The notes beneath the pieces were generated by a model that saw nothing but the letters and a program-made list of their open reading frames with translations, had not been told where the DNA came from and did no database searches. The translations under genes and the position numbers were made by a program. From contig JAJHRF010000011.1 in the NCBI GenBank assembly GCA_020832925.1, positions 1 to 43,650 on the forward strand: DNA of 43,650 nt, written 5' to 3'. Below are positions 8,355 through 17,371 of this stretch, one piece after another; within the stretch, counting starts at the first letter, position 1; the number at the start of each line of letters is the position of its first letter. The DNA is from Desulfurococcaceae archaeon. Its GTDB lineage: Archaea; Thermoproteota; Thermoprotei_A; Sulfolobales; Ignisphaeraceae.

Positions 8355-9616
8355 CTTGATCCACCTCTAGGCGTAATTATTTTTAAATCGTCGTTCGAAA
8401 TTTCTGTACCTAAGCCTGAGCTCTCAACAATTGATGATATGATCTTTAGCAACAGTCTCAAGTTCTGTTCACTCATAAGCGATTCATAGTTGAACCTAGG
8501 TATAGCTATCACGAGTTTACTTATGAATACTTCCAACAGAGACTCTAGATCCTCTAGCGTATAGTCTATAGCTATTGTTATAGGATTGGTTATCAATATC
8601 ACGGCGTCGTAGAACTCGTATGTTCTATCTAGGTGTTTAACACTATCGATGAAAACAGATATAGGTGATGAACACCCTTCTCCTGCCGGTAATACAGACA
8701 TAAGGTTATAGATAGCCCCCATAACATCTCTTTCAGCATTTCTAACCACTTTAGGTACTAATCCGCTACATAAAGCTATATCTACTACACATCTATTCTT
8801 AACCAGGTACTCTATCAACGATCTAGCATACCGGAGCTGTATCTGAGCTAAGGTATTAGGTGGGGACCCTATATCCCACATATATTTCCTGAGATCTATC
8901 AGGACAAGTATTTTAGCTATAGATTCACCGTAATCTTCTCGAACTACAAGCTTACCTGTTCTCGCATATGCTTTCCAGAGTATTTTCCTAGCATCATCAG
9001 ATGGAGTATAATCGCGGATATTAGCTAAATCATATGCACCCCCAATAGATTTACCCTTGATCGCTAACCCAATTAATCGTTGAAGACTTTGAAGACTGAT
9101 AGAGAGCCTTGCAGAAAGAGGTAGAACTACTAACGACTCCCTATAGTCAACCATAACCTTTTCACTAAAGTAACCTAGTGTATCGTAGAAAACCATAACG
9201 AGGCTCTGAATATCGTGAACTCCGGGAACTAGCGGCTGAATTTTGTAGCTAATCTCTATACCTTTCTTAGGGGGGATAACTATATTGAAGATAGGTTTAG
9301 AAGGTTTAGACGATAAGAACTTTGGTAAGATATCGATAAGTGTAACCTTCGGTAATGGTGAGCCACAGTTATTCTCTATCACTATCCTCTGCTCAACTTC
9401 TCCCAACTCTTCAACGAACTTCCGATCTAGGAACCTACGTACACGTACCTTCTCTATACATCTACGTATATCAGCAAATGTTCTGTACTCGTAGTAGAAA
9501 AGAAGTATAAGTGCTACTGAAATCGATAAAGTGATAGGGTTTTGATATGCTAACGAATAGATGAGGATAACCATAGCTGAAACTATATGCGCAAGACCTG
9601 CTATGGTGATTGTCAA
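8351..9616 (-). CDS. DUF58 family protein
   Basis: A 421-residue membrane-anchored protein. Two N-terminal hydrophobic helices (about 3-22 and 25-42) precede a beta-rich region. The DUF58 signature follows: DYTPSDDARKILWKAYARTG with LVVREDYGE, then LVLIDLR, a degenerate von Willebrand A-like core whose metal-site DxSxS is reduced to DLRKY. DUF58 proteins are regularly encoded beside MoxR AAA+ ATPases and are thought to be their partners in membrane-associated protein assembly or stress functions; the exact role is unknown. The start overlaps the moxR stop by four bases and the stop overlaps the next start, so it sits in a tight operon. Confidence 0.88.
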   Translation of the reverse strand: MTITIAGLAHIVSAMVILIYSLAYQNPITLSISVALILLFYYEYRTFADIRRCIEKVRVRRFLDRKFVEELGEVEQRIVIENNCGSPLPKVTLIDILPKFLSSKPSKPIFNIVIPPKKGIEISYKIQPLVPGVHDIQSLVMVFYDTLGYFSEKVMVDYRESLVVLPLSARLSISLQSLQRLIGLAIKGKSIGGAYDLANIRDYTPSDDARKILWKAYARTGKLVVREDYGESIAKILVLIDLRKYMWDIGSPPNTLAQIQLRYARSLIEYLVKNRCVVDIALCSGLVPKVVRNAERDVMGAIYNLMSVLPAGEGCSSPISVFIDSVKHLDRTYEFYDAVILITNPITIAIDYTLEDLESLLEVFISKLVIAIPRFNYESLMSEQNLRLLLKIISSIVESSGLGTEISNDDLKIITPRGGSR

Positions 9617-10584
9617 GGCGTTTCCACCTTTTCTAGAATATCGTTGATAATATCGTACGGTGTTACCCCAGATATCCTAGCTTCACTACGAAGTATTATC
9701 CTGTGAGCTAAAGCTGTGTAGGCAACATACTTTACATCGTCTGGCGTCACGTAGTCCCTGCCCTTCATGAACGCTATGGATTTCGATAAAAGGTATAAAG
9801 CTATAGCACCTCTAGGCGATGCACCTAGCTTAACAAGAGGGTGTCTACGTGATGCCTCCACTATCAAAGCGATATATTTCTTTATATTCGCGTCAACATA
9901 TATTTTCTTCACAATCTCGATGATGTTGAGAACCTCTGTTAAACTTAAGATATGCTGAAGTGTCTCTGATTCAACTATATCGTAATATCTATCCAAAATC
10001 GTCACTGTTTCTTCAGCTGTTGGATAGTCTACAACAACCTTAGATAAGAATCTGTCAACTTGTGCTTCTGATAACGGAAAAGTTCCTTCAACTTCTATAG
10101 GATTCATAGTGGCTATCACTAGAAAAGGTCTAGGTAGTTTATATGTAACACCTTCTACTGTTACCTGTCTCTCCTGCATCGCTTCCAAAAGCGCACTCTG
10201 AGTCTTGGGCGGAGCTCTATTGATCTCATCAACAAAGAGTATATTCGTGAATATAGGGCCTCTCCTGAAAACAAATTGCCCTAGCTTTGTATCGTAAATC
10301 TGCACACCTATGATGTCAGAAGGTAGAAGATCTGGTGTTGCTTGAACTCTCTTAAAGTCTAGACCTAGTACTGATGCTATAGTTTTGGCCATAAGGGTTT
10401 TCGCTACACCTGGAATACCTTCAAGAAGAACGTGCCCTTCTGCGAATAGTGTTGCTAACACAAGCTCTATCTCTTTCCTCTTCCCTACAATCTTCTTCTG
10501 AACACCTTCTATAGCTTTGTTCAGCAAGTCTGTATAGATCCTTATCTCATCCTGTAGATCCTCTCTTCGAAAGTCTTTCTCCAC
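9613..10584 (-). CDS. MoxR-type AAA+ ATPase
   Basis: A 323-residue ATPase: Walker A GIPGVAKT at residues 56-63, Walker B LFVDEINRAP near 117-124, sensor 1 VIATMNP, the arginine-rich SEAQVDRFL and sensor 2 GASPRG. This is the full MoxR layout. MoxR ATPases act as chaperone-like remodelers, often with von Willebrand A or DUF58 partners; DUF58 is the next gene here, overlapping by four bases. The start is GTG at 10584, preceded by AAGGTG at good spacing even though this overlaps the upstream DUF4350 gene by 43 bases; a later TTG (codon 20) is possible but would cut the first helix. Confidence 0.92.
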   Translation of the reverse strand: MEKDFRREDLQDEIRIYTDLLNKAIEGVQKKIVGKRKEIELVLATLFAEGHVLLEGIPGVAKTLMAKTIASVLGLDFKRVQATPDLLPSDIIGVQIYDTKLGQFVFRRGPIFTNILFVDEINRAPPKTQSALLEAMQERQVTVEGVTYKLPRPFLVIATMNPIEVEGTFPLSEAQVDRFLSKVVVDYPTAEETVTILDRYYDIVESETLQHILSLTEVLNIIEIVKKIYVDANIKKYIALIVEASRRHPLVKLGASPRGAIALYLLSKSIAFMKGRDYVTPDDVKYVAYTALAHRIILRSEARISGVTPYDIINDILEKVETP

Positions 10585-11522
10585 ACTTCTACACCTTGTA
10601 CGACTCTGTCCTTGAGAACAAGGTATATATGTTCATAAGATTTCGAAGACTTAATAAACTCGAGTTCGTGTTTACGTGGATACCCATACCTAGACATAGT
10701 GTAGACAGCTGATAAGAACGATGTTATCAAGATAACCAAAGCTCTTATCTCGAGAGGCTGATCTAATGCGTATTTCAGCAAGTTCGTGAATATAGATAAG
10801 ACTGCAGAGATATAGCGGAGGATTACGTACGAGAATTCTTGGCTGTAAACCCTAGCACCTTCAAATATTATTAAATGCCTCCATTCTGTGAGCATATCTA
10901 TGAACGCCATGTTTGCTCTATACCATTGTGAAGCCTTTATCGCGATCTCATTTATAATTAGACTTGAATCCCCTACAACGATTATCTTCCCATTGCCGTA
11001 ATTAAGAGAAACTGCTATTGGTACGTATCCGTATCTACATAAAACCGTTGAATTCGTTGAAGGCTTTACCTCTCGAAAGACGTTCAAATATATTACAAGC
11101 TTTGTATTGTTTAACTCACATATAGTTGAAGCTTTTGCACTAATCATTGTACCAAGATCGAACCCGAAATACTTTAGAAGACTTAGACTTCCATTGTACT
11201 CATCTAGAACTATGACCATGCCTCCTCTCCTCACCCACTCTACAACATATTTAACATCAGTTAAATCTTTATCAGGTCCTACAATGAGTAATGCATACAT
11301 AGAAGATTTAGCATAGTAACTTAATTCAGAGAAGCTGTAGATTATATCTACACCTTTACTGAAAACAGTGTCGAGGAAATACCTACTTAAACCACCTGAA
11401 GCTTCATTAAATACTGACGGTGGATCATACTCTAGAACAGTGTATATAGGGATAGATGAAAGAGCTATTAATACCAGTGCTAGTGTAGCTATGAGGACGA
11501 TATACGTTTTACTGGTTCTCAC
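10542..11522 (-). CDS. DUF4350-like membrane protein
   Basis: A 326-residue protein. An N-terminal helix (about 7-28) anchors a predicted extracytoplasmic domain in which LIVGPDKDLTDVKYVVEWV and GGMVIVLDEYNG form the DUF4350 core (a glutamine-amidotransferase-like Rossmann fold without the catalytic cysteine); a second hydrophobic stretch lies near 258-275, followed by a basic cytoplasmic tail. DUF4350 proteins co-occur with MoxR, DUF58 and DUF4129 in archaea and bacteria. The gene overlaps both neighbours, 14 bases with the DUF4129 gene and 43 with moxR. Family assignment rests on context and pattern. Confidence 0.72.
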   Translation of the reverse strand: MRTSKTYIVLIATLALVLIALSSIPIYTVLEYDPPSVFNEASGGLSRYFLDTVFSKGVDIIYSFSELSYYAKSSMYALLIVGPDKDLTDVKYVVEWVRRGGMVIVLDEYNGSLSLLKYFGFDLGTMISAKASTICELNNTKLVIYLNVFREVKPSTNSTVLCRYGYVPIAVSLNYGNGKIIVVGDSSLIINEIAIKASQWYRANMAFIDMLTEWRHLIIFEGARVYSQEFSYVILRYISAVLSIFTNLLKYALDQPLEIRALVILITSFLSAVYTMSRYGYPRKHELEFIKSSKSYEHIYLVLKDRVVQGVEVWRKTFEERIYRMR

Positions 11523-12048
11523 TAAGATACTTCTTCACCTCATTAACTATATCCACAGCATCAAGCCTTAACTTCATCCCGTAAACAACATCCTCGTATA
11601 TTTCTGCGAATAAGCTCATTATTCTAGCTGATGAGAGTTTTAAAGCTGTTTCTCTAGGTGTACAATACCTGCCGCAGAACCTATCCCTGATATTCACAAA
11701 TAGTTCTCTTAACATCTTTGCAAGACCTTCATATACATAGCCATACGTAAACAAATCTATACCAGAACCTCTATCTCTGTAAATAGATATATATGGTGAA
11801 GAGCCTGGTACTCGTGATCTGAAGTATAATAGCATTATATATATTATCAAGATAGAGAAGAGAATTATGAAGGCATAGAGAATTATGTAGACATAACTCG
11901 TATTAGGTTGTTGAGGATAAGTAGTGATATTATACTCCATTATCTCGCTTAATTGTTGAGAAGGTAGGGAGATATTGACATTTCTATATCCGAGAGATAT
12001 ATTAACGTTCTCTACATCTGTTATAAATATAGGCAGATACCTATACAC
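11509..12048 (-). CDS. DUF4129-like protein with short N-terminus
   Basis: A 179-residue protein with one strong membrane helix (about 52-77). The soluble C-terminal half carries the DUF4129 signature: TPRETALKLSSAR, then LFAEIYEDVVYGMK. DUF4129 domains usually form the cytoplasmic tail of longer proteins with several helices or a transglutaminase domain; here only about 50 residues precede the anchor, so this is a minimal or N-terminally shortened version. The start is GTG at 12048; an in-frame stop lies three codons upstream and I found no coding remnant further out. It is first in the operon with DUF4350, MoxR and DUF58, and a TATA-like ATATTTAATCC lies near 12090. Confidence 0.72.
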   Translation of the reverse strand: MYRYLPIFITDVENVNISLGYRNVNISLPSQQLSEIMEYNITTYPQQPNTSYVYIILYAFIILFSILIIYIMLLYFRSRVPGSSPYISIYRDRGSGIDLFTYGYVYEGLAKMLRELFVNIRDRFCGRYCTPRETALKLSSARIMSLFAEIYEDVVYGMKLRLDAVDIVNEVKKYLSENQ

Positions 12049-12517
12049 GTAAACTCACACAAAATTGATCGTAATTTAGAGGATTAAATATCTTATCATT
12101 GCTTCTACAAGCTTTAGCTTCTGAAGGTAGACAAAATTCGTTAAAGATAAGTAAAGTGATGTTGAATATTCATTTACAGGTTCTCCTCAAGACATGTAGA
12201 ACCATAATCGCAATAAAGCCCTACATTGCAAGTATTTTAATACTTTTGTGATGATCTACAACGTAGTCTGGAAATATGCTGAGGAACAGGCTTTGCCGAT
12301 TTTCGTTCAGCTACTTGTTCTATAGTAACTTAGATACACTATTTATCGCTATCTTATCTACAACTTTGGGTATTATCTATCTTTAACTTTAGACGTTAGT
12401 ACACCTCTATTCTACTTTGTAAAATCAATAACTACAGCTATCCCTAGCAAAGAGTTTGACTTGATAATCGTTGATTTAGTTGGGTATCACATGTTTTATC
12501 TTAAGGATATATCTACG
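12049..12517. other. Gene-free gap, 469 bases
   Basis: No frame here has plausible coding content on either strand. The right part is AT-rich. The stretch 12248-12300 is more GC-rich and has a degenerate C/D-box-like layout on the plus strand (exact box C GTGATGA, the other boxes one base off), described under findings. A TATA-like box for the leftward DUF4129 operon lies near 12090. Confidence 0.6.
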
Positions 12518-13486
12518 CTATACCTGATGTTTATTCAGATTTGCTAAACTATTATTGAGCAACGATGAGAGTTCATCTAAACTTAGTTTTGAGTATTTTG
12601 ATGCATAGTCTATTAACCATCTGAATCCATTATTGCTATAGATCGTATCTATGAAATTCTTCATAATCCATGCATTGACTATAGCTCTCCCTTTAAATGT
12701 TTTGAGAAGATCTTTTAGTTTATCAATATAGGGAAATCTTGTTCTGTATAGTGATTCCTCGAGTATTCTGAAGTCTTCTTCAGCCAAATCTTTACGTCCG
12801 AACTTCGCTTTCCCATTACCAACATATCTCTCACCTAAACCTGGTATCATTACCTTACCATAAGCGGCTTTTGTTCTCCATGACGAGGAGTCTAGAGAAT
12901 TCGTACCGAGAATAGTTAAAGCTTTATATATAGCTGGCGCTCCTCCAATACCGAGAGCGTGAATCCATTTATTAAAAGCCTTTCTCACTATAGCTAATCC
13001 GAGTAGCGGTAAAGTTCTACTACCTTTACCCATACGCGCCATTGATGGGGGAACAGCCCCTCCATAAGCTATCATGTCTACACCATAGGATTTATATATA
13101 TCTATCGCGTTAAGGAGTATGCTACTTTCATAACAGTGTACCACAGGTATTATTTTCTTATCCTCTAACTTTTCATACATAAGCTCGAAGTTCTTTATAT
13201 TATGTTCTACAAGTTCTTTAGAAGCTGAGCAAAGTTCTCGGGGTGGTATATCGAGAGAAACGAATATATCGCCATCTATTGCGCGGTAACGGTTGATTAT
13301 CTCAACTATATCTATATTAATCTTCTTAATCATTATCTGATACCCTCCAGAATCAACCCAAACTCTTCTAACGCTAGGTCTTGACCATCTCCACCTGATG
13401 TTGTTAACCATCACCTCAATATCTGGTATAAACTCCCATATCTTTATCATGGTGTCAGGAAGTCCGAAAACAACGCTAGGTTTCAA
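12518..13486 (-). CDS. TGT/DpdA-like guanine transglycosylase
   Basis: A 322-residue protein of the tRNA-guanine transglycosylase superfamily, which swaps guanine for a 7-deazaguanine base. Key parts are present: VDSGGYQ at 44-50 (general-base Asp45), SLDIPP around Asp79, YGGAVPP at 141-147 (as in archaeal TGT), HALGIGG at 176-182 and the nucleophile region SLDSSSW with Asp199. It lacks the Cys-rich structural zinc site of canonical TGT (its only cysteines are at residues 86 and 118) and has no PUA domain. These traits resemble DpdA-type DNA transglycosylases or a single-domain TGT paralogue more than the archaeosine tRNA enzyme. It is divergent from the radical SAM gene across a 567-base gap, with no other deazaguanine gene nearby. 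Confidence 0.78.
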   Translation of the reverse strand: MKPSVVFGLPDTMIKIWEFIPDIEVMVNNIRWRWSRPSVRRVWVDSGGYQIMIKKINIDIVEIINRYRAIDGDIFVSLDIPPRELCSASKELVEHNIKNFELMYEKLEDKKIIPVVHCYESSILLNAIDIYKSYGVDMIAYGGAVPPSMARMGKGSRTLPLLGLAIVRKAFNKWIHALGIGGAPAIYKALTILGTNSLDSSSWRTKAAYGKVMIPGLGERYVGNGKAKFGRKDLAEEDFRILEESLYRTRFPYIDKLKDLLKTFKGRAIVNAWIMKNFIDTIYSNNGFRWLIDYASKYSKLSLDELSSLLNNSLANLNKHQV

Positions 13487-14053
13487 AGTCTTTACACACC
13501 AAATCTATGACTTTATCGATAATAGAGATGTTTTAAGGTATTACACTTATTCACTGTAGCTGAATCTATCGGTTGATATGTAATTAGTTTTTAACTAACT
13601 ATAAACAGTTTTGGTAATCTCTATTATTTATTAAGTTTTGTAAAATAATTATTTTCAGTACCTATGAAGGATTCCTCTGTTCATTCGTAAAGCTGATCTC
13701 GAAAGAATGAGTCTAGGATTGAGAAGAAGTATAGATGGATATAGAGTATAGGTTGCTTTAAGACTCTTCGCAATTAATGTGAAGTCGGAGAGCAGATGAC
13801 TAGGAGGTGTAGAAGATAATTGGAGTTGCTCACAGCTAGTTAAAACTTAGCACCAAACGAACCCTACCTCTAGTAGATACTTCTACAGTCTTGGATATTC
13901 TATACATCAACAGGATTAGGAGAACAGAGATACAAAGCTCTAACACCTTGAGAAGTTTAGCCTTAGCAAAAAGAGCTATATACTTAATTTTCATGATAGG
14001 TAACGTTAAATACTACTGCTTTACCTACACTTCGTAGAGCTGGTGTTCACTAG
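13487..14053. other. Gene-free gap between divergent genes, 567 bases
   Basis: No credible open frame, tRNA fold or C/D box set was found on either strand. The left third is very AT-rich and should hold the promoter of the leftward transglycosylase gene. The right third leads to the radical SAM gene and has GGTG shortly before its ATG. The middle (about 13680-13900) has more mixed composition and may be decayed coding sequence or an unrecognised RNA. Confidence 0.5.
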
Positions 14054-15823
14054 ATGAGTAGTAAACCATTAGTTGTAGCTAATTATGATAGAGATCGTAA
14101 TGTTGTTCTAGTTGGTAAGAAGGAGGTAAAGATTGGGGGAAGCATACCTGGTTTAAGGGATGGTGAAAAACTTGTACGGCACACATCTTCCCTATGTCCG
14201 TACTGTTTCAGGATTCTTCCAGCTATCGTTATCGAAAGAAATGGTTCTTTGTATATCAGGAGGGTATGCCCTGAACATGGAGAGGTCGAGGAGATATATT
14301 ACTCTGATTCTGAGCTTCTAAAACGATTTGAGAAGTACTCGTTCGAGGGTAAAGGTCCTAGATATGTCTATACAGCGAGTACAGCTCCTTGTCCTCTTAA
14401 CTGCGGTCTCTGTTCAATGCATAGAACTCATACAGCTCTCCTCAATATTGATGTAACTAATAGATGTGATCTAAGTTGCTGGTACTGCTTTTACTATGCT
14501 GAACGAGCAGGCTATGTCTATGAACCTACACTCGAAGATATTAAGAACATGATCGAGTCCTTAAAGAAACAAAAGGATATAGTACTAGCTGTCCAGATCA
14601 CCGGTGGCGAACCTACTGTACGTGAAGACTTGGTAGAGATAGTTAAGCTTCTACGAAGTCTTGGTGTTAGACATATCCAGCTTAATACCCATGGAATAAA
14701 GTTTGCAAAGCTTTACCTAGAAGATAGAGAGAAAGCTATTGAGTATACGAGAAGTCTTAGAGAAGCTGGTGTAAACACTGTTTACCTTAGTTTCGACGGA
14801 GTGACACCTCAAACAAATCCTAAGAATCACTGGGAAGCACCATACACACTCCAAGCTTTTAGAGAAGGTGGGATGACTAGCGTAGTTTTTGTACCAACAG
14901 TAATTAGAGGAGTTAACGATCATGAACTAAGCGATATCTTGAAAGTCGCGGCACATAACATGGATATCGTACGAGGTGTTAACTTCCAGCCTGTTAGCCT
15001 TGTGGGGATGATGAGAAAGTATGAGAGAGATAAGTATAGGATCACGATACCTGACATCATTAAAGCTCTCGAGGATCAGACAAACGGTGAAATTGATAGA
15101 AACTCCTGGTTCCCTGTAGGTGCAGCAGTACCTATAGCTAGATTCTTGGAGCTTCTAAGCCCATCGAAGAGGGCTGAATTTACTACCCACCCAGCTTGCG
15201 GTGCTGCTACATATCTATATGTTGAAAAGGTTGGCAATGACTACAGATTTATACCTGTAACCAAGTTTATTAAAGCTGAAGAGCTATTAGACTACTTAGA
15301 GAAGAAAGTAGAGTCTTTAGCAGATAAACCTAGATATATAGCTAAACTCAATGCATACACATCAATTCTAAACATCTTGAACAAGTTTATTCTATGGCAT
15401 AAAGTTCCTAAGGATATAAAAAGCGAGTTGAGATCGATACTTCTAGACATATTCTTTAAGAGAGATTATAGTGCTTTAGGCAGATTCCACTATAAGTTCT
15501 TATTTGTAGGAATGATGCATTTTATGGATGAGTGGAACTACGATGTAGCGAGAGTCATGAGATGTGCTGTTCATTACGCTCTTCCTGATGGAAGGATAAT
15601 ACCGTTCTGCGCTTTCAATATACTTAACGAAATCTATAGAGATACCCCGCATAAAACCTTCGGTGTACCTCTAGACGAGTATGTAAAGAAACATAGCGAG
15701 AAGACTCTTACTGAAATTAAATACGTTAGGAGTAGAGATCTTATTGATAAAATGGCTAGAGGAGAACCATACATCAGAACTTACGCACCTATCATCAACA
15801 AAATCACTAGAAGCCCTAGCTAG
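14054..15823 (+). CDS. tes: Radical SAM protein, probable tetraether lipid synthase (Tes)
   Basis: A 589-residue radical SAM enzyme. Cysteines come in the order CPYC (48, 51) and CPEHG (72), then CPLNCGLC (113, 117, 120), then the SAM-cluster motif CDLSCWYC (138, 142, 145), with more cysteines near the C-terminus (THPACG; RCAVHY; FCAFN). This matches the archaeal Tes/GDGT-MAS family (MJ0619, Saci_0703), which couples two archaeol chains by C-C bonds to make membrane-spanning tetraether lipids and binds several iron-sulfur clusters plus a rubredoxin-like iron. ITGGEPTVRED is the SAM-contacting GGE motif. The rings-forming GrsA/B enzymes differ by having a B12 domain. Membrane lipids of this type are expected in a hyperthermophile. 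A paralogue with another substrate cannot be excluded. Confidence 0.75.
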   Translation: MSSKPLVVANYDRDRNVVLVGKKEVKIGGSIPGLRDGEKLVRHTSSLCPYCFRILPAIVIERNGSLYIRRVCPEHGEVEEIYYSDSELLKRFEKYSFEGKGPRYVYTASTAPCPLNCGLCSMHRTHTALLNIDVTNRCDLSCWYCFYYAERAGYVYEPTLEDIKNMIESLKKQKDIVLAVQITGGEPTVREDLVEIVKLLRSLGVRHIQLNTHGIKFAKLYLEDREKAIEYTRSLREAGVNTVYLSFDGVTPQTNPKNHWEAPYTLQAFREGGMTSVVFVPTVIRGVNDHELSDILKVAAHNMDIVRGVNFQPVSLVGMMRKYERDKYRITIPDIIKALEDQTNGEIDRNSWFPVGAAVPIARFLELLSPSKRAEFTTHPACGAATYLYVEKVGNDYRFIPVTKFIKAEELLDYLEKKVESLADKPRYIAKLNAYTSILNILNKFILWHKVPKDIKSELRSILLDIFFKRDYSALGRFHYKFLFVGMMHFMDEWNYDVARVMRCAVHYALPDGRIIPFCAFNILNEIYRDTPHKTFGVPLDEYVKKHSEKTLTEIKYVRSRDLIDKMARGEPYIRTYAPIINKITRSPS

Positions 15824-15908
15824 TTGTTAAAAATCATTATGAAGTTATGTAGGGTACAACATTTATTAGGTATGAAAACGCTTGACTTAGCGTTAGGTGT
15901 GAAAACTA

Positions 15909-17354
15909 GTGAGCCATCACATTGAAGGAGTAAAGGTTTACAGCTTTACACCTATCAAAGCACCGGGGTACAAAGTATACGCGGTAGAGAATATAACGGT
16001 AGTACCTAACACAAAAGTTCTACCGGTATTATCTAGAATCGTTAAGTATTTTAGGTATCCATTAGAAACAAACATAAGGTTAAAGATCAAGAGCTCGCAA
16101 TTATTGAAGATAAGTCCAGAGAAGTTGGCGTACCTAGTTTACTTGTTATCAGATATCGTTGTACCTCTATATCTAAGTAGGTATGAAAGCCATTCGCAAG
16201 TACTGATCGCTTTTCTTGAGAATCTGAAAGATGGGGGTACTATAGTTCATTGCGTAGCCTTGATAACGAAGAAAGATGTTAAAGTTTTTAGTAGAAGACC
16301 TACGATATTCATAGCCATAGTTAGAAATCCTGATCAAGAATCTGAAGTACTACAAGTAAGTAATCTCTATAAAATATCGTGGCTCTACTTGTCACAGATT
16401 CTCAAAGTGAATAAGAACATAGATATACCCTACATACCTTTGAGAACATATACTGTTCTCATCTTATTCGAAAGTAAAACCGAGGATGATAAGTACATAG
16501 AGGTTACGGTACCTGAGCTACATGAATCAGTAAGAGTGAAAATACCTATAAAACCAGCTGAATGGACTTTAGAAGATCTTCCGCCAAAGTTGAGAGGGGA
16601 TCTCGAGACAATAGTTATAAAGCCTATAGCGTCTGGGGCATCTTACGCTCCACGAGGTATACTGATAACAGGTCCTCCAGGTGTAGGTAAGAGTGTTACG
16701 GCAGAGGTTATTGCTTCAGCTTTAAAACTTAAGATAATAGAGCTTAGACCTAGTCTGTACAGATCTATGTGGTACGGATTAACTGAGAAGATACTTGAGA
16801 ACGTTCTTAAGGCTATTAAAACTCGTAGAAACGCCTTGGTATTGATGGATGACGCGGATTTCTTGGTGGGGAGGCATGTATCTATTCATGAAACACATGT
16901 TAGTGAAGTAACTATACTTCTAAGGTATCTACAGGAACAGTTTAGACCTTTAACAATATTAACAACAAATGCTCCAGAGCTTCTCGATTCAGCATTGATT
17001 AGACCTGGAAGAATAGATGTAGTGATAGTAATGGGCTACCCAGATAAAGAGTTCAGGAAACAGATAGCTATGAGAAGTGCTAAAAAGTACGGCTTGACGT
17101 TATCCCCAGAGCTTTTAGACACAATTGCTAGTATCACCCGCTGGTTTACTAATGCGGAGATAGATGCTCTTCTAAGGCTTGCAGCTAGCAAAGGTGAAGG
17201 AAAGATAACTGAAGAAGCATTGCTGTGGGCTAGAAGTAGGTTTAACATAAATGAACAGCTACGAGCATCTATCCAGAATCAGTTGAGATGGTTTGGAGAA
17301 CAATACCAAGGTATAATAGTGAAGTACGTAGTAAATGATAGCGAGATAATTTGA
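15909..17354 (+). CDS. AAA ATPase with an unidentified N-terminal domain
   Basis: A 481-residue protein. Residues 1-210 form an alpha/beta region I cannot assign; a single AAA module follows, with Walker A GPPGVGKS at 255-262, Walker B ALVLMDDADF at 309-318, sensor 1 TILTTNAPE and the arginine-finger region SALIRPGRIDVVIVMGYPD. The C-terminal lid contains TNAEIDALLRLAA. The AAA part resembles CDC48/proteasome-activating classes, but one module and a unique N-domain set it apart. The start is GTG at 15909 with AGGTG upstream. It lies 85 bases after the radical SAM gene on the same strand and could be co-transcribed; the role is unknown. Confidence 0.8.
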   Translation: MSHHIEGVKVYSFTPIKAPGYKVYAVENITVVPNTKVLPVLSRIVKYFRYPLETNIRLKIKSSQLLKISPEKLAYLVYLLSDIVVPLYLSRYESHSQVLIAFLENLKDGGTIVHCVALITKKDVKVFSRRPTIFIAIVRNPDQESEVLQVSNLYKISWLYLSQILKVNKNIDIPYIPLRTYTVLILFESKTEDDKYIEVTVPELHESVRVKIPIKPAEWTLEDLPPKLRGDLETIVIKPIASGASYAPRGILITGPPGVGKSVTAEVIASALKLKIIELRPSLYRSMWYGLTEKILENVLKAIKTRRNALVLMDDADFLVGRHVSIHETHVSEVTILLRYLQEQFRPLTILTTNAPELLDSALIRPGRIDVVIVMGYPDKEFRKQIAMRSAKKYGLTLSPELLDTIASITRWFTNAEIDALLRLAASKGEGKITEEALLWARSRFNINEQLRASIQNQLRWFGEQYQGIIVKYVVNDSEII

Positions 17355-17371
17355 TATCATACACATTAAAC

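Noticed and set aside
12049-12250. Possible missing N-terminal part of the DUF4129 gene upstream of its GTG
   Set aside because: An in-frame stop lies three codons upstream; the only open frame nearby (about 40 codons, other phase) shows no membrane or DUF4129 pattern.
13680-13900. Mixed-composition stretch examined for a tRNA or decayed gene
   Set aside because: No T-arm motif, no cloverleaf, no C/D boxes and no frame longer than a few dozen codons.
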